From Flavihumibacter soli (lineage in GTDB: Bacteria > Bacteroidota > Bacteroidia > Sphingobacteriales > Sphingobacteriaceae): 64,000 nt of DNA. The translations under genes and the position numbers were made by a program. The notes under the pieces are model-generated. The model was not told the origin of the DNA, searched no databases, and worked only from the letters and a program-made list of their open reading frames with translations. The stretch spans positions 496,001 to 560,000 of the forward strand of contig NZ_JAAFZB010000096.1 in assembly GCF_010692725.1 (NCBI RefSeq), read 5' to 3'. Shown one piece after another: positions 34,707 through 41,734 of this stretch (its first letter is position 1; the number at the start of each line of letters is the position of its first letter).

Positions 34707-35405
34707 TTACGAAGTGTGTAAGCCGCATTCTTTTTTATTCTGGTCTTCCCACCACCATCTGCCTGCACGGAAATCTTCCCCTTCGCGTACGGCCCTTGTA
34801 CAGGGCGCACAGCCGATGCTGGGAAATCCTTTGTCATGCAGCGGATTGTATGGGATATTTTTCTCTTTGATATAAGCTTTAACCTGGTCTAAGGTCCAGT
34901 CGAATAAAGGATGGAATTTGATGATCTGGTTCTGCGCATCCCATTCTATTCCATGCATATTCTCACGATTGGCAGACTGCTCTGCCCGAATACCCGTGAT
35001 CCAGATCTCGTTGCCTGCAAGAGCTCTCTTCAAAGGCTCGATCTTCCTAATTCCGCAGCATTCCTTACGGTTTTCAACAGATTCGTAAAAGCTGTTTGGT
35101 CCCTTTTTGCTGACCATGTTCTCCACGGCCTGCGTATCCGGGTAATAAGCATGGATGTGTTTGCCGTAAATTTCCAAGGTTCGGTTCCAAACATAATAAG
35201 TCTCAGGAAAAAGCCTCCCGGTTTCAAGCGTAAAAATCTTAATAGGAAGATCATTAGCAAAGATCATGTGCGTTAACACCTGATCCTCCCAGCCGAAGCT
35301 GCTGGAAAAAATCACCTTACCTGGAAACTTATAGGCTAATACTTCCAAAGCCTTTTCAATATCCAGCTCCCTGATTTCCTTATATATATTGTCGGCTAAA
35401 TCCAT
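34707..35405 (-). CDS. cysH: Assimilatory adenylyl-sulfate (APS) reductase CysH
   Basis: CysH reduces activated sulfate to sulfite with thioredoxin electrons. ATG 35405 (MDLADNIYKEIRELDIEKAL) gives 232 aa; an ATG at 35432 adds nine residues and overlaps the upstream gene. The PP-loop region is VIFSSSFGWEDQVLTHMIF. The CC pair in KECCGIRKIEPLKRAL near residue 115 and the GCAPCTRAV CxxC near residue 200 are the 4Fe-4S ligands that mark enzymes acting on APS rather than PAPS. The catalytic cysteine is in KKECGLHT at the C-terminus. The lack of cysC in the operon agrees with direct APS use. Confidence 0.94.
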   Translation of the reverse strand: MDLADNIYKEIRELDIEKALEVLAYKFPGKVIFSSSFGWEDQVLTHMIFANDLPIKIFTLETGRLFPETYYVWNRTLEIYGKHIHAYYPDTQAVENMVSKKGPNSFYESVENRKECCGIRKIEPLKRALAGNEIWITGIRAEQSANRENMHGIEWDAQNQIIKFHPLFDWTLDQVKAYIKEKNIPYNPLHDKGFPSIGCAPCTRAVREGEDFRAGRWWWEDQNKKECGLHTS

Positions 35406-35418
35406 TTTATTAATCGTG

Positions 35419-36585
35419 TTATTTTGATTCATCGAGCGCTGTCGCCAGATCCTCAATGATATCATCCAGATCCTCCAAACCAACCGATATTCTTATCGAC
35501 CCCGGAAAAATTCCGATCTGTGCCCTTTCATCATCATTTAATTTTGAATGAGTTGTGGAAGCCGGATGAGTAGCGATGGAACGGGAATCCCCAAGATTTG
35601 ATGTCAGGAGAATCATACCTAATCCATCCATAAAACGCTTCGCCCGTTCATATCCACCCTTAACTGTGAATGTCACAACGCCACCACCCTGTTTCATCTG
35701 ACGTTTGGCGAGTTCATATTGCGGATGCGATGGCAGAAAAGGGTACCGCACTTCTTCTACTTCAGGATGCTGTTCAAGCATCTCCGCTACCTTTAGTGCG
35801 CTTCCGCAGTGTCTGTCCATACGGAGTGTCAAGGTCTCCAGGCTTTTTGAGATTGTCCATGCGTTAAATGCAGACATTGCCGGACCAGTATGCCTGATGA
35901 AGAACATCATCTCCTTGATGAGATCAGCCCTGCCCACTACCAGGCCACCTAGTACCCGGCCCTGGCCATCCATATATTTGGTAGCTGAGTGACTTACCAG
36001 ATCTGCACCGTAAGGAATTGGTTTCTGCAAATAAGGAGTAGCAAAGCAGTTGTCGACGTTTAAAATAAAATTGTATTTCTTTTTTAATTCGCCAATCCAT
36101 TCCAGGTCGACCAGTTCCAATCCAGGATTGGACGGTGTTTCCAGGAAAACCATTTTCGTTTCTGGTCTGATGGCCTTCTCAAAATCCTCCGGCCTGGATA
36201 CATCAACATAGGTAGTCGTAATGCCCCATCTCGGAAGCAATTGAGTAAACAGCTGATGCGTAGAGCCGAAGACCGAACGGAATGCTACAATATGATCGCC
36301 GCTTCGTAAAAGACCTGCTATGGATGCAAATACCCCCGCCATCCCGGAAGAAAAGGCAAGCCCTGCTTCTGCGCCTTCCATTTCAACAATCTTATCTATC
36401 AGTTCAGCGGTATTCGGATTTGAATACCTGGAATACACATTTCCTTCTATTTCTTCGGCAAACATGGCTCGTCCATGTTCCGCATCGTCAAAGACAAAGC
36501 TTGACGTTAGGTACAATGGTACCGAATGCTCGCGATTGGATGAGCGGGTTGCCTGGCTCCTGATAAGTTTAGATTGTTCCTTCAT
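35419..36585 (-). CDS. O-succinylhomoserine sulfhydrylase (PLP-dependent trans-sulfuration family)
   Basis: The enzyme joins sulfide to an activated homoserine to give homocysteine. ATG 36585 (MKEQSKLIRSQATRSSNREH) gives 388 aa; ATG 36606 is also possible. The family marks are EHSVPLYLTSSFVFDDAEHG, GMAGVFASIAGLLRSGDHIV, and the PLP lysine in SHSATKYMDGQGRVLGG. The C-terminal SLGDSRSIATHPA-type motif reads NLGDSRSIATHPASTTHSKL. The MetZ-like assignment fits its place between sulfite reduction genes and cysH, as it would consume the sulfide made by the operon. Cystathionine gamma-synthase is the main alternative. Confidence 0.9.
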   Translation of the reverse strand: MKEQSKLIRSQATRSSNREHSVPLYLTSSFVFDDAEHGRAMFAEEIEGNVYSRYSNPNTAELIDKIVEMEGAEAGLAFSSGMAGVFASIAGLLRSGDHIVAFRSVFGSTHQLFTQLLPRWGITTTYVDVSRPEDFEKAIRPETKMVFLETPSNPGLELVDLEWIGELKKKYNFILNVDNCFATPYLQKPIPYGADLVSHSATKYMDGQGRVLGGLVVGRADLIKEMMFFIRHTGPAMSAFNAWTISKSLETLTLRMDRHCGSALKVAEMLEQHPEVEEVRYPFLPSHPQYELAKRQMKQGGGVVTFTVKGGYERAKRFMDGLGMILLTSNLGDSRSIATHPASTTHSKLNDDERAQIGIFPGSIRISVGLEDLDDIIEDLATALDESK

Positions 36586-36616
36586 TCTTAATTCTTGTTT
36601 CGGCAAAAATAGCTGT

Positions 36617-38122
36617 TTATAAATTATTGATTATAGCAGTTATAATGCTTTTTAAGCTGGCGAGTATGACGATGATTCCCACCGAAACCATGATCACTTT
36701 TACCGATATTTTATTTGATAACCTTGCAGCAATTGGTGATGCTATGGCACTTCCTATTACAAGGCCAAGCAATGCATCCCAATGAATACCGTCCAGCATT
36801 GTGATAAAGGTCAGAGAACTCATCAGCGCTATAAAAAACCGGGAAAGCTTAACCGTTCCCAGGGCATAGCGGGCATTCCGTCCACCCGCAATGAGGGATG
36901 ATAACACAATCGAACCCCAGCCGCCGCCACCTACGGCATCTATAAATCCGCCGCCGAAGCCTAAGGGGGCTACCTTTTTCAGTTTGGTGCCGGACCTTTT
37001 ACCGGCTACATTAAATGCCTTACGCAGGATAACACAACCCAGGATCAGGGTATACATGGAAATTACCGGCCTTGTATAATGACTGTAATGTTCCAGTGAT
37101 GATAAGATATACGCTCCTGAAACCGCTCCGATAATACCCGGTACTACAAGCAGCCAGAACATGCGCATGTTCACATTTTTCATCCTGTAATGCATCCAGC
37201 CAGCAATGCCATTACTCAGAATCTCTGAAACATGGACAGCCGTGCTGGCCGACGCGGGAGGAATTCCCATAGATAAGGCAAATGTGGTTGATGTTACACC
37301 ATAAGACATCCCAATAGCGCCATCGATCATAGCAAACAAAAATCCTGCACACAGGAAGTAATAAAATGTAGGATGTATGTTCTGGAAAAAACTCTGGAAA
37401 ACAGGATCGGTATTCCAGTAATAAATTGCAACGATACCCGCGCATACCGCTACCAATGCGGATATGAACCACCGCAGCTTTCTGCTCGAACTTTGTTCAA
37501 CCTGCGGTGCTACAAGTATAGCCGTTGCCTTATTTAATTCCTTCACTTTAAATGCAAAATCCCCGTTAAGGGTTGTTCTCAGTTTATTGATCTGTTGTAA
37601 TGTCTCGTCAAGTTCATCAGGTAAATTTGTCTGAAGAACTTCCTTCAGCCTTTTTGCCACAGTAGGCGATCTGCCATTTGTCGAAATTGCCAGTTTCAGA
37701 TCTCCTTTCTTCACTATCGATCCCAGGTAGAAATCACATAAATCCGGCTTATCCGCCACATTAATTAGTAAGCGGCGCTCTCTCGCGAGTTTTCTGATTG
37801 CTTCATTCAAAACCGGCTGACCAGTAGCAACTACAACCAGGTCCTTTCCGTCCAGGTCAGATTCATCAAAGCTTTTCCTGAATACCTGAACGTCGGGGTA
37901 TTCCTGCACGTAATTCTCAATTTCAGGAGCTATTCTCTCTCCTACGACAGTCACCCGGGTTTGCGGACTATTACTAAGAATTGCACGCAGTTTTTCCAGG
38001 CCAACATTCCCCGCACCCACAAGCAAAACCTGGAGTTGATTGAGTTTAAGAAAAACAGGAAATAATTCATTTCCTGTTTCAACCTTACCCGCTATGTCTT
38101 TTATGTTATTCGGCAAACTCAT
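36617..38122 (-). CDS. Fusion of siroheme-synthase-type dehydrogenase (CysG N-terminal part) with TauE/SafE (TSUP) transporter
   Basis: Residues of about 20-190 match the precorrin-2 dehydrogenase/ferrochelatase part of siroheme synthase: VLLVGAGNVGLEKLRAIL as NAD-binding start, VVVATGQPVLNEAI, INVADKPDLCDFYLGSIVKKG and ISTNGRSPTVAKRLKE. After a basic linker, residues of about 225-501 form seven or eight membrane helices with the TSUP motifs FAMIDGAIGMSYGVTSTTFAL and GGGFIDAVGGGGWGSIV. One polypeptide therefore combines siroheme cofactor synthesis with a sulfite/sulfonate-type exporter or sulfate importer. It overlaps cobA by 17 bp, which supplies the missing methyltransferase half of CysG. 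The transporter substrate is inferred from context. Confidence 0.92.
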   Translation of the reverse strand: MSLPNNIKDIAGKVETGNELFPVFLKLNQLQVLLVGAGNVGLEKLRAILSNSPQTRVTVVGERIAPEIENYVQEYPDVQVFRKSFDESDLDGKDLVVVATGQPVLNEAIRKLARERRLLINVADKPDLCDFYLGSIVKKGDLKLAISTNGRSPTVAKRLKEVLQTNLPDELDETLQQINKLRTTLNGDFAFKVKELNKATAILVAPQVEQSSSRKLRWFISALVAVCAGIVAIYYWNTDPVFQSFFQNIHPTFYYFLCAGFLFAMIDGAIGMSYGVTSTTFALSMGIPPASASTAVHVSEILSNGIAGWMHYRMKNVNMRMFWLLVVPGIIGAVSGAYILSSLEHYSHYTRPVISMYTLILGCVILRKAFNVAGKRSGTKLKKVAPLGFGGGFIDAVGGGGWGSIVLSSLIAGGRNARYALGTVKLSRFFIALMSSLTFITMLDGIHWDALLGLVIGSAIASPIAARLSNKISVKVIMVSVGIIVILASLKSIITAIINNL

Positions 38123-38891
38123 AAAAAGCCCTGATAGGCTGAAATAACGGATGCAGTCCTACAACATCCCCGAACACAATGATCGCAGGCGAATCAATCC
38201 CCTGATCATCGGCTGCCTCAACTATCGTATCAACGGTTGCAACGACTAATTTTTCATTTTCCATCGAGCCGCTCTGAATAACTGCCACAGGTAAACGGTG
38301 CTTTCCTTCGGCTTTAAAGATCTCGGCAATCTCTGCGAGCCTTTTAATTCCCATCAGAACGACAACCGTAGCGCGTGACTTTGCTGCCTGGTAAAGATCC
38401 TCGGAAATACTTCCCGAAGCCGTAGTGCCGGTAACTACCCAAAAACTCTCGCTCAATCCACGGTGCGTTACCGGGATACCCTGAAGTCCGGGAACTGCAA
38501 TTGAACTTGAGATCCCGGGAATCACTTCCGCCGCAATACTGTAAGAAGCAGCAAAGTCGAGTTCCTCATAACCCCGGCCAAATACAAACGGATCGCCGCC
38601 TTTCAAACGTACCACGTGACCATAGTTCAGAGCATAGTCAATCATAAGTTTATTAACGGCATCCTGTGAATAGGAATGATCGCCGGAACGCTTACCGACA
38701 AAAACTCGTGTCGCATTCTTCGGGGCAAAGTCCAGCAGATCTTCATTTACAAGTGCGTCATATAAAACGACATTTGCTGATTTCAGGGCTTTAATAGCTT
38801 TTAGTGTAATCAACTCCGCATCACCCGGACCGGCACCTACCAATGTAATTTTCGGTTCTTTAACCGCGGTTTTAACTTTTGTCTGTATCAT
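38106..38891 (-). CDS. cobA: Uroporphyrinogen-III C-methyltransferase
   Basis: The enzyme methylates uroporphyrinogen III twice with SAM to precorrin-2, the first step to siroheme. The 261-aa protein has the motifs ITLVGAGPGDAELITLKAIKAL, YDALV, VFVGKRSGDHSYSQDAVN, VVRLKGGDPFVFGRGYEEL and VIPGISSSIAVPGLQGIPVTHRG (motif parts). It overlaps the sulfite reductase gene by 4 bp and the CysG-TauE gene by 17 bp, so the three are translationally coupled. Siroheme is the cofactor of the upstream reductase. Confidence 0.96.
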   Translation of the reverse strand: MIQTKVKTAVKEPKITLVGAGPGDAELITLKAIKALKSANVVLYDALVNEDLLDFAPKNATRVFVGKRSGDHSYSQDAVNKLMIDYALNYGHVVRLKGGDPFVFGRGYEELDFAASYSIAAEVIPGISSSIAVPGLQGIPVTHRGLSESFWVVTGTTASGSISEDLYQAAKSRATVVVLMGIKRLAEIAEIFKAEGKHRLPVAVIQSGSMENEKLVVATVDTIVEAADDQGIDSPAIIVFGDVVGLHPLFQPIRAFYEFAE

Positions 38892-40987
38892 ACTGAAATA
38901 AGCGTCTCCCTATCCGCCTTAACTTTATTAATAAAATTCGTTGCAGCCTCAAGATACGCGGATGCGAATTCCTGAGTCGGCTCGTTCTTGTTTATCTGCA
39001 AAACCAGATCACTGAAGGTAGTTCCGGTTATAAATCGTTTGTCCTGAAACTGCTCATCAAAGTCTTTGATTATACCTGTCTGTGTGCTGCTGTTAACGCC
39101 CTTGTCGAGCAATAATGCTTTTGCGGCACTCACGAATACACTATAAGCATGGTAAATTGAATCTGCATAAGCATCATTACGGAAAGATTCCTGTGCCCAT
39201 TCGAGTTTTTCTTCAGTCTCGAGCAGCAGCGTTGCCACAAGATCTATCATCACTCCAGCACACTCACCTACACCAATCGCAGTCTGAAAAATTTCTTCAT
39301 GACCCCAATCAACATAGTCCGTATCTGTTAGTGTCGTGCTATCAGCGACAGGCTTCAGGAGCTGGTAGAAATAATCCTTGCCCTGGCGATCATAGTAATC
39401 ATTGTATAGCTCATCAGGTATGCTGTTGTCGTAATAGTCATTCAAAACAATCCGCAGAACAATTGTCGCTCTCTTGGATGGTACTTTGATGATCTTCTCA
39501 GCCGCTCTTCCTGCACCATCACCTACTACACCACCGCCTAGCAACACCTGTACTGCCGGCACTACTTTACCGTTTGCTTTAAGCGAACTTCCATGGAAGC
39601 CAATATGTGCAAGACCATGCTGACCACAGGAATTCATACAGCCGCTGATTTTTATCTTAATATCACTGTTATAGATCAGATCCTCATATTCTTCATAGAT
39701 CACGTTCTCCAGAACTCTCGATAACTCCGTACTGTTGGAAATTCCCAAATTACATGTGTCTGTTCCAGGACAGGTAGTCACATCCGCCACACTGTCAAAA
39801 CCCGCATCAGCAAGGCCGAGAGAAGCAAGACCGGCGTATAAGGATACCAGTGATTCCCGGCGAACAAATTTCAGCAACAAGCCCTGGTTTTGAGTGATCC
39901 GGATCTCGTCAGCAACCAGTTCTTTTATTACATCTACAAATTTCCGGGCTATCTCAGTTGAAATGTCTCCTGTGGTAACCTTTACGTAGACACCATAAAA
40001 GCCCGCCTGCTTTTGCTCAAAGACATTTGTAGTCAGCCATCGCTCAAAAGCCAGCGGATCGGTAATTTCAGGAACGGCTCCTGCGACTGGCTCAGGGATT
40101 TCCGGCACAGCTATAGTATCTCTGTTTACTTTATAAAGCTTCGACTTATTAGCAGTCCGTTCTTCATCAATAAGACGAAGCACCTCTTCGAGGCCTATCT
40201 TCTGGATAAGGAATTTAAACCGGGCTTTATTCCGGTTATTACGCTCGCCATGACGGTCGAATACCCGTAAGGCAGTTTCTATATATGGGATTAGCTCGTC
40301 TTCATGGAGGAATTCATAGACTACATGGGCAATGTAAGGCTGTGCGCCCAGGCCACCTCCAAGCAGTACTTTGAATCCCCGAGTTTCAACACCGTTCTCG
40401 ATACGCACTTTCGGTATAAATCCAAGATCATGAATGAAAGTGAAAGCTGTATCCCTTTCACTTGAAGAGAACGCGATCTTAAATTTCCGACCCATTTCCT
40501 GACATATCGGATTCCTCAGGAAATACTCAAAAGTTGCCTGAGCATAAGGTGATACATCAAACGGTTCATCAGGATCTATACCGGCAGTTGGCGAGGCAGT
40601 AACATTCCTCACTGTATTACCACAGGCTTCACGAATTGTAACGTCATCCTGTTCCAGCTTTGCCCATAACTCTGGGGTCCGGTCAAGGCTTACGTAATGG
40701 ATCTGAATATCCTGACGGGTGGTGAGATGCAGATTGCTACTAGCGTACTCATCCGAAATATCCGCAATCCGTAAAAGTTGTTTGAAAGTTACTTTTCCAA
40801 AAGGCAGCTTGATCCGTATCATCTGAACGCCGGGCTGACGCTGACCATAAATACCCCGCGCCAGCCTGAGGCTCCGGAACTTGTCATCGTGAATCTTACC
40901 CTCGCGATATAACCGGATCTTTTTTTCAAGATCGATGATATCCCTTTGTACTACGGGGTTTTCTAATTCGGTTCTAAAACTATCCAT
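38888..40987 (-). CDS. Siroheme sulfite (or nitrite) reductase with C-terminal HEPN-like domain
   Basis: The protein should reduce sulfite to sulfide, judged by its operon. Residues of about 1-560 are the sulfite/nitrite reductase fold, with LHLTTRQDIQIHYV in the N-terminal half. The 4Fe-4S/siroheme cysteines are TCPGTDTCNLG (C-x5-C, near residue 404) and SGCMNSCGQHG (C-x3-C, near residue 450). Residues of about 580-690 form an extra helical block with the HEPN-like pattern WAQESFRNDAYADSIYHAYS and AAKALLLDKGV. I see no RX4-6H nuclease motif, so this is likely a binding or structural domain. The enzyme is a ferredoxin-type single subunit, with no flavoprotein CysJ in the window. Confidence 0.92.
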   Translation of the reverse strand: MDSFRTELENPVVQRDIIDLEKKIRLYREGKIHDDKFRSLRLARGIYGQRQPGVQMIRIKLPFGKVTFKQLLRIADISDEYASSNLHLTTRQDIQIHYVSLDRTPELWAKLEQDDVTIREACGNTVRNVTASPTAGIDPDEPFDVSPYAQATFEYFLRNPICQEMGRKFKIAFSSSERDTAFTFIHDLGFIPKVRIENGVETRGFKVLLGGGLGAQPYIAHVVYEFLHEDELIPYIETALRVFDRHGERNNRNKARFKFLIQKIGLEEVLRLIDEERTANKSKLYKVNRDTIAVPEIPEPVAGAVPEITDPLAFERWLTTNVFEQKQAGFYGVYVKVTTGDISTEIARKFVDVIKELVADEIRITQNQGLLLKFVRRESLVSLYAGLASLGLADAGFDSVADVTTCPGTDTCNLGISNSTELSRVLENVIYEEYEDLIYNSDIKIKISGCMNSCGQHGLAHIGFHGSSLKANGKVVPAVQVLLGGGVVGDGAGRAAEKIIKVPSKRATIVLRIVLNDYYDNSIPDELYNDYYDRQGKDYFYQLLKPVADSTTLTDTDYVDWGHEEIFQTAIGVGECAGVMIDLVATLLLETEEKLEWAQESFRNDAYADSIYHAYSVFVSAAKALLLDKGVNSSTQTGIIKDFDEQFQDKRFITGTTFSDLVLQINKNEPTQEFASAYLEAATNFINKVKADRETLISV

Positions 40988-40995
40988 GGTCTATT

Positions 40996-41033
40996 TAATA
41001 AAAAGCCTCTTCTGCTTTGGGCTGAAGAGGCTT
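40996..41033 (-). terminator. Attenuator-like intrinsic terminator directly upstream of the sulfite reductase gene
   Basis: On the minus strand AAGCCTCTTC (41033-41024) pairs perfectly with GAAGAGGCTT (41012-41003) around an 11-base loop, followed by TTTATT. It ends about 15 bases before the sulfite reductase ATG. A terminator in this place, after a short Met/Cys-containing leader ORF, looks like an attenuator controlling the whole sulfur operon. It could also simply end the Rrf2 gene transcript. Confidence 0.75.
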
Positions 41034-41068
41034 AGATCTTATTATGCGGTTAATACATCCAGTCATCT

Positions 41069-41110
41069 TCAAATTTGTTCACGCATCATATAGCAGTAAT
41101 GCATGGGCAT
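41069..41110 (-). CDS. Putative Met/Cys-containing leader peptide of the sulfate-assimilation operon
   Basis: A short frame reads MPMHYCYMMREQI then TGA: 13 residues with four methionines and one cysteine. It starts about 40 bases after a TAnnTTTG promoter box and ends about 36 bases before the attenuator hairpin. The last bases of the ORF and those after it (TTTGAAGATGACTGG) include GAAGA, which could pair with TCTTC of the terminator stem and act as antiterminator. Methionine and cysteine are the end products of this operon, so ribosome stalling at these codons would sense their supply. The frame is too short for statistical support. Confidence 0.6.
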   Translation of the reverse strand: MPMHYCYMMREQI

Positions 41111-41150
41111 ATTGAGACAGATCAGATATAGTGCGTTTTGTATCACGGTT

Positions 41151-41158
41151 CAAATATA
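41151..41158 (-). promoter_or_regulatory. Candidate -7 promoter box of the sulfur operon
   Basis: TATATTTG on the minus strand fits the Bacteroidota -7 consensus TAnnTTTG and lies in the gap between the Rrf2 gene and the leader peptide. I do not find a well-placed TTG at -33. The surrounding TATATACATTATATATA is partly palindromic and could be a regulator site. Confidence 0.4.
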
Positions 41159-41201
41159 TATAATGTATATAGAATTAGTAGTCTTTATTTAGAAAAAAAT
41201 A

Positions 41202-41648
41202 TTAAATCACTGTTTGGGAGCCTATGAGCCGGTTTTCCCGATCAATTACATCCGCAATACTGGTCTCAGAAAGAATTTTTAGTGAGGCATTGCGTACATC
41301 TGTGAACACATCGCGGATTCCGCAGGTACCTTCATTCAGGCATTCCTCACACCTTTGATAGAAATTCAGGCTCACACAGGGCAACAGCGCGATCGGTCCT
41401 CCCGTGATCCTTAGCACCTGTACCAGGAAGATCTCTTTCGGATCTTTGATAAGGCTATAGCCGCCGCCCGCACCTTTTTTACTGTAAAGCAACCCTGAAT
41501 TGCGAAGGTCCAGAAGTATCTGCTCCAGAAACTTTTTCGGAATATGCTCTTCGGTAGCTATGCGGGATATCTGCATAGGTTCCTTGCCAAAGTTTTTCCC
41601 CATAATAACGAGAGCCTTGATTGCGTAGCGTGTTTTTTTTGAAAGCAT
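41202..41648 (-). CDS. Rrf2 family transcriptional regulator
   Basis: ATG 41648 (MLSKKTRYAIKALVIMGKNF) gives 148 aa; a frame to 41696 adds 16 unsupported residues. The winged-helix signature RIATEEHIPKKFLEQILLDLRNSGLLYSKKGAGGGY (in parts) marks the Rrf2 family (IscR, CymR, NsrR, RsrR). The C-terminal half has four cysteines in PCVSLNFYQRCEECLNEGTC, which could bind an iron-sulfur cluster. It is directly upstream of the sulfate-assimilation operon on the same strand, like CymR-type control of cysteine metabolism. It is most likely the operon regulator; the effector is unknown. Confidence 0.93.
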   Translation of the reverse strand: MLSKKTRYAIKALVIMGKNFGKEPMQISRIATEEHIPKKFLEQILLDLRNSGLLYSKKGAGGGYSLIKDPKEIFLVQVLRITGGPIALLPCVSLNFYQRCEECLNEGTCGIRDVFTDVRNASLKILSETSIADVIDRENRLIGSQTVI

Positions 41649-41734
41649 TCTCTTTTTAACGTAGTTTAATACCTGCTGATGGTCAGACCATGGCAAGGTA
41701 GCGATCCCTCCGGCAAATTGATGCCGGTATTCTA

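Noticed and set aside
40988-41201. SAM riboswitch upstream of the sulfur operon
   Set aside because: I found no S-box or SAM-II core; the leader is better explained by a short Met/Cys ORF plus terminator.
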